A stretch of DNA of 64,000 nucleotides from Dichetophora obliterata (lineage: Eukaryota > Arthropoda > Insecta > Diptera > Sciomyzidae). Each line of letters starts with the position of its first letter. Position 1 is the stretch's first letter. Location: positions 103,770,615 through 103,834,614 of the forward strand of contig OY986435.1 in the NCBI GenBank assembly GCA_963920525.1, read 5' to 3'. The notes beneath the pieces are model-generated. The model saw only the letters and a program-made list of their open reading frames with translations. It was not told the DNA's origin and made no database searches. A program made the position numbers and the translations under genes. This document shows positions 31,401 through 42,701 of the stretch, in pieces.

Positions 31401-33320
31401 GTATTTGGCTTTTTTATCAATTAAAATTATTAATTAATGCACTTAACAAATGCTGCAAAGTGATGGCATTGTGGTTGACGAACAATATTAGCCTTAAAGC
31501 CAACTTTTTTGGGCCTTAGTTGATTTTTTATCCTTCTGCTCTGCTGAATACAGTGTTAGTCGAATGTACGCACTTTTTTTCTTTTTGCTTTGATAGAAAA
31601 CACATTAGTTTTTTCTTGTTAATAAATTTAATGAGAACCATTAGAGTTATATGCGTTTAAAAATGTCCAAACGTGTGATAAAAACGTGTTATTCACTTTA
31701 ATACTTTAGCATTAAAATTTACTTTAGGTAAAATATATCCAGAATATAACAAAAAAAAAAAATATATATTACCAAAATATAACAAAAAAAAAAAAAATAA
31801 AAAATATATTACCAAAATCCGTTAAGATCACTGTTCCTGTAGCAATGTTTGTGTTGTTTATTTCGGTAACCAAATATGTTCTCTGTAAATTATTTATGGA
31901 ATCCTTGGCTATGTTTTCTTAGTTCGCCAGATTCTTTAAAGAGTAATTTTGTTCAGAATCCTGATGATGTGTTCTTTGAAGATATGAGTTCTACACCCAG
32001 GGGTTACTCTGTAATGCGATTCAAAAACAAAATCACATCATGTATTTATGTGGTTTTTTTTAAAAATTTTTGATTACTTCAAATTCAATGCAGACAAAAA
32101 TCACATTTTAAAGCAGAGGAAGAAGTTACTGCCATTTATTTATCTAAATTCATGTATTTAAATGGAGTGATTTTGTTTTCGATTTGAATCGCATTACATA
32201 GTAAGGCCCCAGGCAAAGATTATATAGTATAAAGATGTATAGTATAGAACATTAAAAAGTAACAAATATTTTTCAGATCAATACGTTAGCTTTTATGAGC
32301 GCGATGAAAAAGCTTTCTTGAGAGAAAAGTTTCCAATCCTTGCATTCTCTCATTCTCTCTGCAATGCTCTTTCACTCTTCACTCCACAATGCTTCACAGC
32401 ATAATCACCACTGCATGGTTTCTCATAGCTAGCGAGAGTCGTGAAATTTAATGTTGTAATTGTTTTTCCGTTGCTGTTGTTGTTGTTGTTGGAACCAAGC
32501 AGTTGTGATCTCTGCTTGACAGCAACAAATGTTTTTGTTTGTTTGCATTATTTTCATGATAATTTCCTTATTTTGTGCGAAGCAAATTTTTCTTATTCAC
32601 TGCTTGCTAATAATATTGCCTATTTTTGATTGACTATCAGCCAGAGCAGTAAAATCTGCATATATATTAAGAATCTTAAGGAAAACTGAATAACGACATA
32701 GAAATCCATCCAATGAATTCAAAATTGTTTATAAATAAAATTTTTAATTCACATTGAATTTTAAAAAATTGATTAGTAATTAATTTAAATTATTTTTTTT
32801 CGTTATTCAGAATAATTAATTATTTTTTATTCATATGAATTCTATTTACAAAGAATGCAATTCAAAAAGAATTTAAAATTTTTCAATAATTAATTTTTTG
32901 TACATTATTTATTTTTTTTATTCATTGCCTATTCATGTGTTATTCATTATTAATTTTATAGTCATTATTAATTTTTTATTTATTATTATTTGGTTCTATA
33001 CTCAAAAGTGAATAACAAGATTTTTTTTCATTTTATTTATTATTCAAAAGTGAATGAAAAATTAGAAATGAATACGAAATTTATAATGAATAAAAAATTA
33101 ATAATGAATAAAAAATTAATAAAAAAATTGATAGCGAAAATTTAATTCATAAAATAGTAGTGAATAACTAAATTTTTTATTCATTGTATTTTTTATTTAA
33201 AAGTGAATAACAAATTAATAACAGTGGTAAACAATTTAAAAAAAGTTTGCGCGACAAAAACGACATTGCTAGTTCGATTGAGTATTTTTTCTAGATAATA
33301 AAAATTATTAAGACCAGGTT
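31401..33320 (+). other. Putative INPP5A intron 2, first part: AT-rich, no gene
   Basis: Contains A-rich tracts (31750-31810), a TTG microsatellite (about 32473-32493) and, at 32700-33230, a strongly AT-rich stretch built from TTATTCA/TGAATAA words in both orientations that could fold back. A short frame at 31876-32073 has no recognisable homology. A segment at about 32190-32330 resembles the reverse complement of 35840-35975. Confidence 0.5.
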
Positions 33321-33327
33321 GGTTCGA

Positions 33328-34725
33328 ATTTTTTTAGAAGGATTTTTCAACTTTTTTGAGTTTTGAAAAATAATACCCCAGTTATGATCCTATATTAATT
33401 TATTATATAGGATCCAAAAGTATTAATTTATTATACAAGTTTTATAAATATTTACAAATGTGACATTTATACCTTTTATTAAAGCTATTATTTATACGAT
33501 TTTTGTAGACATTTTCTGAATACTACATTTGTGAAAGAGTTTAAAATATACCGTTTATTTGACATTTCCCATTTTTTAACATTGTTAAAAAAATATTTCA
33601 ACGAATATTTTAAGGTAAAAAGTATGATTGTAGTAGGTTGGATATTAACGTATTTCGGTTTTAGTAAAAATACTCAAAACTACCTGCATCAAAGTCGACG
33701 TGGTGAGTTCGTACTAAACAAATTCTTCTGACTTTAAAAACCAAATTATCATATATTTAACTAAAGATTTTGTTTGCAAACAATATTCTTAGCGTTTTTA
33801 GCTAAATTTAAAAATCCCTAAACCGCAAGTTTACATTATAATAGGATTTTCAACACTGTAAACTCTTTGAAATGAGTCATAGCAGAATATTTTTACAACA
33901 TTCATGATTTTAAATTTTTATTTGTTTTCTTGATATAATCAGTTTTCAACACTACCTGGACTATTTTGAATTGCCATGGAAATGAGTTAAATAACAGAAA
34001 TAACGTAAACAAAGATATAAATAACTAGCTAGCCGGTATAAATAACTGTGTGTTGCTGCCACGCCCCCGTTGCCAAACTCCCATAACATGCTATCAGTGA
34101 AGCGGCACGAGTAAATTGTGGTCGAGTACCGAATTCCGGGGCTGTGCAGCGACCTATAACTCCAAAGCTATTCAATATCAAAAAATTTCAGCTGTGTGGG
34201 AAGGGTAACGCCCATAAAATTTTATCAGTAAAACGTGTAAATTGTAGTCGAATACCGAGTTTCGAGGCTATGCGACCTGTAACTCCAAAGCAGTTCGATA
34301 TCGCAAATTTGGGTGGTGTAGGAGGTGCCACGACTCCTTGCCCAACGCCCATCACATGTTATCAGGGAAACCTTACTTGTTAATTGTGGTCGAATACCAA
34401 ATTCTGAGGCTTTTCGAAATATAATTATAAAGCTATCCGATATCGCATATTTGGCCTGAATAGGAGGTAATTTTGAGTATTAACCATATTTTTTAAACTC
34501 TTTCACAAATGTAGTATTTAGAATATTTATACAAAAATCGTTAGATCAATACAAAATAAAGCTTAAATAAAAGATATATATGTTTTATTTGCAAACATGT
34601 ACAAATTTTGTAATATGAAAAAATACTTTTGAAGTTATAGGATCATAAATGGGGGCATATTTTTCAAAACTTAAAAAAATCGAAAAAATCTTTGAAAATT
34701 CTTTAATTCTTTTCGAATTGCATTC
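33328..34725. repeat. Element with long (about 225-bp) diverged inverted ends
   Basis: The left arm (33328-33552) and right arm (about 34488-34725) are diverged reverse complements. For example, ATACTACATTTGTGAAAGAG at 33521 matches CTCTTTCACAAATGTAGTAT at 34499. Both arms also contain a TATAGGATCATAA-like block and TTTTGAAAAATA. About 0.94 kb lies between, with no transposase recognised. Possibly a non-autonomous foldback or MITE-like element. Confidence 0.65.
34060..34430 (+). repeat. About 130-bp tandem repeat, three diverged copies
   Basis: Three copies share TAA-TTGTGGTCGA-TACC, then GAGGCT-TGCGACCT, TAACTCCAAAGC and CGATATCGCA. It lies inside the inverted-repeat element at 33328-34725. 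An open frame of 79 codons here is a by-product of the repeat. Confidence 0.7.
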
Positions 34726-36173
34726 TTTCTATAATACTCACACAAAGTTTATATTAATATAACTTATTTTCTGGTTTGTTTAATTGGCATTTGTACAAAT
34801 CTAAATGACTTAACGGACTTCGCTCAATTTGAGTACACATATTGTGTGCATCCTAGATGAGATTGTAACATACTTAGTTTTGATCACGCTCATTCCACCC
34901 ATTTCCACTTACGTAAATTTTGATATTGAAAATCTTTCTTTAAAAAATTTTTTCGCAAATAAAATTTAAAAAATTTCAGAATTTTAAAACCAAAAACATT
35001 CACATATCTTTAGAATTTCAGAAATTTTTGGTACAACGACTTTTTTATAAAACATCGTTCCCCAAGAATGAGAAAAAAACGACATGCAAATCAAAACTTT
35101 GACTTTCGATGCAAATATGTCCGCTATTTTAAATATATTTAATTCAAATTTTTTGATCAAAGTTTTAATAAAAGTACTTTACAAAAATAGTTTCAACTGT
35201 AGCGTTAGGTCAGTGAATATATTCTTTAATTTTTTTTCAAAAACTGGCCAAAATATTGAATTTTTACTCAAAAAATGATTAATAAAATGTCTTTGTTGTA
35301 TAAATTAGAACAATTGAAAATTGCATATCTGAGTACTTTTCATAAAGTAAAGCATGTATTTGCAATAATATAATAAAAATATATAAAAGTAGTTAAATAA
35401 AAAAATTTTCCGCAAAAAAAATTTAAAAAATATTGCTTACAACATTATTCGCTGCTGCAACTAATGGAATCGCCCACCAATAATATAACACTAAAAATAT
35501 CATGTGGCAAAACGGCAAAAAAACCAAGTCAACACACAAAATTATGTCATCCTAGATAATGTCATCTTTATGATATTATATTCTTGAAATTATATAACAA
35601 AAAGATAAGAGATAACGCAAGAAAATATAATAACTTTCAATTATATAATGTTCGTAAGGTAGTTAAGTAAAAAATTGCCTAAATTTTTTAAGTAAAACCT
35701 AATGAAATTCTGCTACATTTTGTTGGCAGCTATATCGTTTACTCAGATGTTTCGTGCATCAAATCTTTACATATCATTTCTATTGCTTTTCAATATTATG
35801 CTCACATTTGCTCACATTGTCGCTTACTTATTCTCTCGCTCTCAAAAGCTTTAAATCGTTCGCTCGCTGACTCTCATAAAGCTTTTATGTGGATTTCCAC
35901 ATTAAAATTTTACTGTGCCACTTGCTTGTCTGGCGGTGGCACATCTTCATATTATATTATCTGTGCCCCAGGTTTTCGTTGGATCCTTTATACATTACTT
36001 CAGTGTACATTTAAAAGTATTCCCATTGATCGATCGATGAGAGTTTAATGCTGTACCACAAACACAATTCCGTCAAAATTAAAACAATTCGGATCTGTTT
36101 AAGCCAACCACTCGTAGATTCCAAAACTCTTTAAACGATTCGTGAATGATCGTGTAAAACTAAATACCCCTAT
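34726..36173. other. AT-rich stretch without a gene
   Basis: No coding sequence or RNA gene seen. The part at 35840-35975 (CTCTCGCTCTCAAAAGC to CTGTGCCCCAGG) resembles the reverse complement of about 32190-32330. The two could be ends of a larger decayed element enclosing 33328-34725. Confidence 0.4.
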
Positions 36174-36388
36174 TATGTATAACAACTCAACTTAAGTTGA
36201 CTCGATTTAACTACATTTTTTTCATATAACGTATTACATTGATTTGAGTTGAACCATGTTGTTTGCCTTAATCTTTAATCTTAATCTTAAGAATTTAATA
36301 GCTATATAGTTCAACTGAAATGTTTGTAATAAGTTATACACAAAAAATTAGCTGAATCTTGTCAACTTAAGTTGAGTTGTTATACATA
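36174..36388. mobile_element. MITE with perfect 28-bp terminal inverted repeats (215 bp)
   Basis: 36174-36201 (TATGTATAACAACTCAACTT...) is the exact reverse complement of 36361-36388. No coding capacity. Target duplication unclear; TA is possible. Confidence 0.8.
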
Positions 36389-36429
36389 TACATAATATAC
36401 ATTAACAAATATTTTAAGCTCGAGAGAGA

Positions 36430-36794
36430 AGAATAACATGCAAAATGTCACTCTATTCCATTACGATTACTTGAAGTTAGTACGGAAACAGACCTAATAT
36501 GTTATGCATAAATCCGAGTATTTGATTTGTCAACTCAAATTTAATACACTCAACAAATTTCTTCATCAATCGTATTTGTTATCTACTGAAAACGAATTGC
36601 AAAATAATAGCAAATATTTCTGGTCCTATATAAATACTCCTAAGAGAAAGACGAACGAATTTCCAAGTTTAATGCACTACCTTAATAACTTCTCTGAGGA
36701 TACCGAAACTATTTGTAACTTTTTAGCCGAAAACTGCAAATCTGTATACACCAATGATACTTTTGACGTTTCTAATTTCTCAGTGTATTTGTGA
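36430..36794 (+). pseudogene. Non-LTR retrotransposon fragment, linker before RT
   Basis: The frame 36504-36794 contains FWSYINTPKRKTNEFPSLM and ICNFLAENCKSVYTND, a pattern found between endonuclease and reverse transcriptase in Jockey/CR1-superfamily elements. It stops before any RT motif. A lone fragment, unlikely to be expressed. Confidence 0.65.
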
Positions 36795-37015
36795 TATATA
36801 ATAAAAATAAACTGTCCATTTCAGCCCTTGGAATGACTTTGTGCGTGTTATTAAATGTGAGAACTGGACCTACGTGTGTTTTATGCCGACTCCGAACGGC
36901 TTATGAATCTCAAGAAGCTTTACATGTCAATTTTTACTCTCTGAGGTTTGCCATTGTCTGCAGAGAATTGACGACCGAACAGAAAAATTAATTCAATTTA
37001 AAAAACTTTTTGTCT

Positions 37016-37090
37016 GAGCTGGAATTGAACCCGGTAGCCCGTTCTTTAGCTTAGGGCCCACATACTCTACACACTAGGCTACGGCCGCTC
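37016..37090 (-). repeat. tRNA-like sequence, probably the head of a SINE
   Basis: The minus strand reads GCGGCCGTAGCCTAGTGTG (A-box-like) and later CCGGGTTCAATTCC (B-box), about 75 nt overall. The acceptor and T stems do not pair properly, so a working tRNA gene is unlikely. A tRNA-derived SINE head is the better explanation. It lies between the non-LTR fragment and the transposase pseudogene. Confidence 0.5.
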
Positions 37091-37198
37091 TTTGTGATAG
37101 AAGAAGCATTAATATAACTGAATATGACGCAGAACTGTCACTCACAAATATCAAAGGAAAAATATCGGAAGTTCCAGACAATATCGCACCCTTTTTTG

Positions 37199-37925
37199 TT
37201 AAAACATTGTGCCCAGTCTATAGCTTATCGTATGCTTATTGTATGTGATTTTTAATATACCATTCACAGTAACTACCTGACCGCCCTCATTTTGGAAAAA
37301 ATACGGCCCGATGATGCCGCCAGCCCATAAACCGCACCAAACAGTCACTCTTTGTGGGTGCATTGGTTTTTCGACAATCACTTTTATCATTCGCCCAAAT
37401 ACGGCAATTCTGCTTATTGGCGAATCCACTGAGGTGAAAATGTGCCTCATCACTGAAGATGATTTTCTTCGAAAATTTATCATCCACTGTTGCCATTTCT
37501 TACCACCATTCTCACCATTGTCGACGCTTGAAACTGTCAAGAGGCTTTAGTTCTTGAGTCAATTGCACCTTGTAAGCGTGTAAATGCAAGTCGTTATGCA
37601 TAATGTTCATCAACGACGAGCGTGAGAGGTGTAATTGTTGGGCACGACGACGAGTTGAGGTGGACGGCTCTTCAGCCACACTATCGCGAACAGCAGCAAT
37701 ATTTTCTGCAGTACGAGCTGTACGAGCATGCACTGGTGTTTTCGCATCTCCTACAGACCCGGTTTGCTCAAATTTTTGCATGATTTTTCCGACTGTACGC
37801 ACATTTGGACGATTAAATTGACCGAAAAAATCACGATGTGCACGATATGCATATTGATTTGAACGTCCATTTTCATAATAAGCCTGAATAACTTTTACGC
37901 GTTGCTCGATTGTGTATCTTTCCAT
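37199..37925 (-). pseudogene. Tc1/mariner-superfamily transposase, broken
   Basis: From ATG 37925 the protein starts MERYTIEQRVKVIQAYY, followed by a helix-turn-helix DNA-binding region with RPNVRTVGKIMQKFEQTGS and SRSSLMNIM. In the same frame two stops (TGA and TAA around 37490-37512) precede KIIFSDEAHFHL, which carries the first catalytic Asp, and NKQNCRIW. A frameshift then moves the sense to the frame containing VTVWCGLWAGGIIGPYFF and VTVNG. The remaining catalytic residues and the 3' end are lost near 37200. The architecture fits the IS630-Tc1-mariner group; the exact family is uncertain. Not functional. Confidence 0.85.
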
Positions 37926-38319
37926 GGTTTAAATTGAATTAGTCTGAAATTGAGAAATGTCAAATGAAATGCAGAAAAAACTTGACTTTAAGGTGTGGTT
38001 CACATTCAACATCGGCCCTTAAAATTTGACCACCCTTTATAATAAGAAAAATATAGAAAGTTTCCTTAGAAGATCAATGAAGACAAATATTGTATTAAAA
38101 AAATCGATAAATCTATTTTTCTTTTGGCCATTCCTATTTTTATTTACAGTACTTCAAGAATCCAATGACAAATCTTTTGTTTATTTATTTATTTATTTAT
38201 TTATTTCAATCTACCGGGCTATTATACAGATTATAGATTACAGATTATATTACTTAATACTAAAACAAAACGGGGAGGTAACAATGGTAAATATTTTACT
38301 AAGAAGGAGTAATTTAAAA

Positions 38320-40796
38320 TTAATTTATAGATTTCATAATTAGAATATCCTTCAGCTGTTTCTTGAATACATATCTGTCTACAAAAAAATCAACCTGATT
38401 AGCGATTGAGTTGCTTTGTGATAGACACCTAGTAATCGGTTCATTGAGACCGTAGTTTGTCCTGTGGTGGTCAATGTGGAATAATTGATTTCCTCTGAGA
38501 GAACGAGCTGGAATTTGAAAGGGAATAAGGGCCAATAGTTCTGGAGTGTTAATTCTGCCATCAATGATGTCTTTTATGAACAGAATATTGGCCATTACTC
38601 GCCTTTGGGCCAGACTTTGCATGCCAAGTAATCGGCAGCGTACCGCGTAACTAGGCATATCTTCACATGAGTAAGTTCGCCTTAAAGCGAACCTTGTAAA
38701 GTGTTTTTGAATGTTTCCGAATATGTTTATTGAGCTTTTGTAAAATGGATCCCAAATTGTACCACCGAATTCTAAAAGAGATCTAACTAAACTCAAAAAT
38801 ATTGTTTTACTCGTAAATGGATCCGAAAATTCCATACAGTTTCGTTTTAAAAAACCGAATTGAGAGTTTGCTTGTGATGTGACGTACTCTCGCTGTGTTT
38901 CAAAACTAAACTTGAGTCAAAGTATACTCCAAGATCTTTAAATTGGTTTCCTCTTAAAAAAGTTCTACTGCTATCATAACCATAATCGTATTTGATTGGG
39001 AAATATTTACGGGAGATCGTTAGAGGAATACATTTGGGAAAATTCAGTTTTCAATAATTTGTTTAATTTGCACCAATTTAAAAGTTTATTTTTATCCTCT
39101 TGCAAATGGAGACAGTCATCAAAAGTATTTATGTTGTGAAAAATTTTCAAATCATCTGCGTACAAGTAGGCTCTTGCAATACTGAAAAATTTGCGGCAAA
39201 TCATTTATGAATAAAATGAATAGAAGAGGACCCAGATGACTCCCCTGGGGTACTCCAGATTTAGATACAGGTTTCGAGTAACTATCGTTGACCTTTACAA
39301 AAAGTATTCTGTCTGCTAAATAAGATCCGATCCATTTCAATAATTGCGAATAGACCCCCAATTTTTGGAGCTTTGTTAGCAATATATCATGCTAAAGACT
39401 GTCAAAGGCTTTAGAAAGGTCGGTATACAAAACGTCAACTTCAATAGTGTTAACACAAAAGTTTGAAAATACTGCTAGGTTAGTATTCATTGAACGCCCC
39501 ACAAAAAACCCATGTTGATGGATTGAAATACTGTTTCGTGCTTAAGTAAATAACCTTTTATTCACGATTTTATCAAAGAGCTTAGGTATAACTGACAGTT
39601 TAATTATGAGTCTGTAATTATTGATTAGATGTCTTTGCCCAGATTTGAAAATCGGTGAAATGTAAGCAGTTTTCCATTCCTGGAGAAAATTGCCATCCAA
39701 AAGCGATTTATTGAAAATCTTGCTCAAAGCAGTATGCAAAGGGAGAGCACACTTTTTCAAAAATATTGGAGGAAGCAAATCATAGCCAGCGCCTTTATTG
39801 CAATCTAGAGCAATGAGAGATTCGTATACCTCTTCATCAGATATTCTAAAGACGCCAATATTAAGCAACTGGCTTATATTAGAAAAATCGTCTGGACATG
39901 ACTGTGAATTTTTATAAGTGAAAACTGACCCGAAAAAGTCGGCAAACAATTCGCTTATTTCAAGCGTATTATTGGCGACGACCCCCTTTAACTCCAAGGA
40001 TTTAGGTAAGCCATTTGTCTTTCTTTTAGAATTAAAAAACAGCCAAAATGATTTTGGGTTGAATTTAATATCACTTTCAATAGAAGAGATGTATTTTTTA
40101 TATAAAAAAGTGAAAAGAAATTCGAACTCGCGCTTTCGAAGATTAAAGAGTTCTTTATCTACCGAGAGACCTGTCTTTTTAAATTTTATATGGGCTTTAT
40201 TGAAATGTCTAATTTAAATGAAATGTTATAATTATATAGTTGAAGTTGAAATGTGCCGTCATCCACGTTTCAGCAAGAGCAATTATATACGAGGTAGATG
40301 CATTAAAAAGCTGGCAAGTTTTTGTGCGAAGGCCACCCACATTGTGAAAGTACAGAGAGCGGCAACGGCGGATCATGTGAGATTGTACATTCTCAGCGTG
40401 CGAGACTGAAGAGTTGCTTAGTGTCATTGTTATTGCTGCATCAGGTTCTTGATTAGCTACAGTCTGTGGTGGCGTTGAGAGAGTGCACTGTGCAAACAGC
40501 GAGGGCGGGGGCGAGCATGAAAGACAAGGATACTCTCAGGTACTCAGAGAAGATGCAACGACGGTGTTATTGTTCACAGCTGCTGCTGATGAAGTTTTCA
40601 AACATAAACCACTTACATTGTGGGAGTAGATTGAAGTTGAGTCTTTGTTGATAATTTTTGTTGCGTTTCGGTTTAGTAAACAATTGGTTGCTACAGGTAG
40701 GGCTTGTGATGCGAGCTCCGATACCTGTGCAGAAGACAAATTGCGAGTCGGTAGCGATGAATTTAACGATTCCATTGATTCGCCTATGTATTCCAT
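38320..40796 (-). pseudogene. ORF2 of the non-LTR element: remnant endonuclease and reverse transcriptase
   Basis: Begins at ATG 40796, overlapping the ORF1 stop. An endonuclease-like start appears twice: SIYSHNVSGLCLKTSS before 40536 and LYFHNVGGLRTKTC with IIALAETWM before 40260. After ETWM the rest of the endonuclease is missing. Reverse transcriptase follows in pieces: 39997-39542 (NNYRLIIKLSVIPKLFDKI), an in-frame stop near 39390, 39382-39152 (KSGVPQGSHLGPLLFILFIN), a frame change, LYADDLKIF, then the C-terminal WDPFYKSS and RFALRR region (38835-38320). The catalytic YADD is present, but the protein cannot be made whole. Confidence 0.8.
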
Positions 40797-41912
40797 AAAA
40801 AAGGTCGAACACGCAAGTCAGATGGCCACAAAGCATGGTTGAAAACCTTATCATAGTTATCCTTTGATATTGCAAGTTTGAAATTTATTTTTCTTAAATC
40901 TTTTGCTTTTACGCCTTTCCTTACAAGACGATAGCACCCAATGTCTTTTTTGTCAATTTGCGTATGAGATGAAATGTACTCAATAATATTATCTGCCGTG
41001 ACAGTGGATTTAAAAGATGGTAGATGCAGATATTTCATAGGTGCAACTGCATCGAGCTCTTTGTTAGGATTGCTACCAACAATTACCATTTCATTGTTTA
41101 CATTGTCTTGCTTGCCCATACTCGGCTTTCTATTTTGTTTCCTATTCTGCACTACATTCCAAACATCGCATGACCCAATAGGCAAAGGCGGTGTTGCAAC
41201 TGCGTCACAAACACCAACAACTTCACAAACAGCAGCAGCCGTATTCGAAGCAGAGAGGCTACACACAGCATTTGATGGGGCATAATTAGAATTCTCTAAA
41301 CCGGTTTGTGACGAGGTCTTGCCATCGGCTTCTTTTGTTGGCTTGCTTTTCATGTTGATATCGTTGTTTTCCTTATTAGCACTTGTTCTGGGCACATTAA
41401 TTGCATGATTTTGGGATAACTGCAGATTAGTAGCAAGAGAGTTTGAAGAATTTAGGAGTGACACCTCGTTACCAGAAATTTGAGAGGCACCACCAGCTAT
41501 AGCACTTGGAGTTATCTTATTTTGTTTTGCTTTCACTTTTGCACCACTCTCGCGATGACTCACATAACTAACACAATTTAGCTTTTCAGCAAGTAGATCA
41601 CTTAGATTCAAACAATTTATTAAGTTTGTCCAATTCGGCCTTTACAGCAACCAGGCTTAAACTTTTCATTTCAGCTTTCACGGTGGACAACACTTCAGCC
41701 TGACCTCGAACTATATTTGCAGGAACATCGATGCACTTTACACAATAATAGCCCAAATGGCGGTTACGTTCCAGCAGCCTAACATCATAATCTGACAGCT
41801 TCACCTCACAGCATCCTCCATGGAAAACCCTGCCACAGAAACCCTTGCAAGGAACCACCAGACTATCGTTCCCTGAAAAATTTCTTTCACACTTTCCGCA
41901 AGCTAGCTCCAT
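40784..41912 (-). pseudogene. ORF1 of the non-LTR element: PHD-finger protein
   Basis: Starts at ATG 41912. The first about 65 residues form a PHD-like zinc finger: CGKC, CKGFC, FHGGCC, CVKC. A coiled-coil-like helix (LSTVKAEMKSLSLVAVKAEL) follows. A frameshift near 41600 moves the sense to the next frame (41611-40784), which holds a Ser/Asn-rich linker. The C-terminal domain there contains ADNIIEYISSHTQIDKKDIG and ends WPSDLRVRPFLWN, as in ORF1 proteins of CR1/Jockey-superfamily elements. ORF1 proteins bind element RNA. The ORF1 stop overlaps the ATG of ORF2 at 40796. Confidence 0.75.
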
Positions 41913-42274
41913 ATCAACAAATTTAGGCCGAACAAATTACTTTAAAATAGAACACGATTAGCATCCGCTCTTCACAAATGCGAGGAGACGACTGTGATCT
42001 TGGCGCCCAAGTTAGCGTAATTTTTCCCATTCCAATCCACTGAAATTAAAATTTTTAATATCATGTAATATGGATTAGTTTAATTTAATATTTATTTTTT
42101 TTTTACTTAAATCCAGCTATACTTCTTCTTCAAGTTAGCTGTAAACTGTTTTACAAATAGTTTTAGTTTTTATGATATAAGATTACGGGATGGTCAAACC
42201 CCTTTATTCCCTCGTCTTAATAAAGCGCAAGCCACATAGTTGTTAATTCTTAGAAGCATAGACACGCTCTAATA

Positions 42275-42701
42275 GCCCAAACAGAATAAGCATAGCCAAC
42301 ACGCAGCCAAAAAAAGAAATGTCAACATAGAAGTTGGTTGCCTTGCAACCCTATGAAATGAACATGATAAAAATAACCAACACGTAGCGAACGCAGCCGA
42401 CACAAAAATGTTGACGAACTTTTAACTTTTTCCGCAGCCAACGGTAGCGAAATGTCAAAATACATAGTTCAAATTATAAAACTTAAAATTAACTAACACA
42501 TATTAGTCCAAATTAGTAAAAAAGCAAACAAATTATGATATGCAAAAGGCAGTATCTATTAATTTTGTAAAATATAACAAAATATTGTAAGCATAAAGCT
42601 CTATATGCGTTATCAACACAAATTCTATTCTGTGCACAACATTTCGTTGGCTACATTTTCGACAGCTCGCTACGTGTTGGCTATGCCTATTCTGTTTGGG
42701 C
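42275..42701. mobile_element. MITE with about 34-bp TIRs flanked by TA (427 bp)
   Basis: The left end GCCCAAACAGAATAAGCATA... and the reverse complement of the right end agree over about 34 bp with two or three mismatches. TA flanks both sides (42273-42274 and 42702-42703). No coding capacity. The TA duplication suggests mobilisation by a Tc1/mariner-type transposase. Confidence 0.88.

Larger units (their letters stand above)
38175..42005 (-). mobile_element. CR1/Jockey-type non-LTR retrotransposon, near full length but defective
   Basis: On the minus strand it runs from about 42005 (the 5' end is approximate) through a PHD-finger ORF1, a damaged endonuclease start and RT, to a 3' tail of repeated TAAA (about 38206-38175). 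Most of the endonuclease is missing and several frameshifts or stops interrupt the reading frames. No clear target duplication could be identified by eye. Confidence 0.8.

Noticed and set aside
31876..32073. Frame considered as a third INPP5A exon
   Set aside because: No match to the expected block after EHFT and no convincing acceptor.
32441..32629. 62-codon frame with signal-peptide-like Leu run
   Set aside because: No ATG (starts at GTG); the Leu run is a TTG microsatellite.
37016..37090. A functional tRNA gene on the minus strand
   Set aside because: A and B boxes are present, but acceptor and T stems do not pair.
37311..37821. Plus-strand frames over the transposase pseudogene
   Set aside because: Antisense of a recognisable transposase; no independent features.
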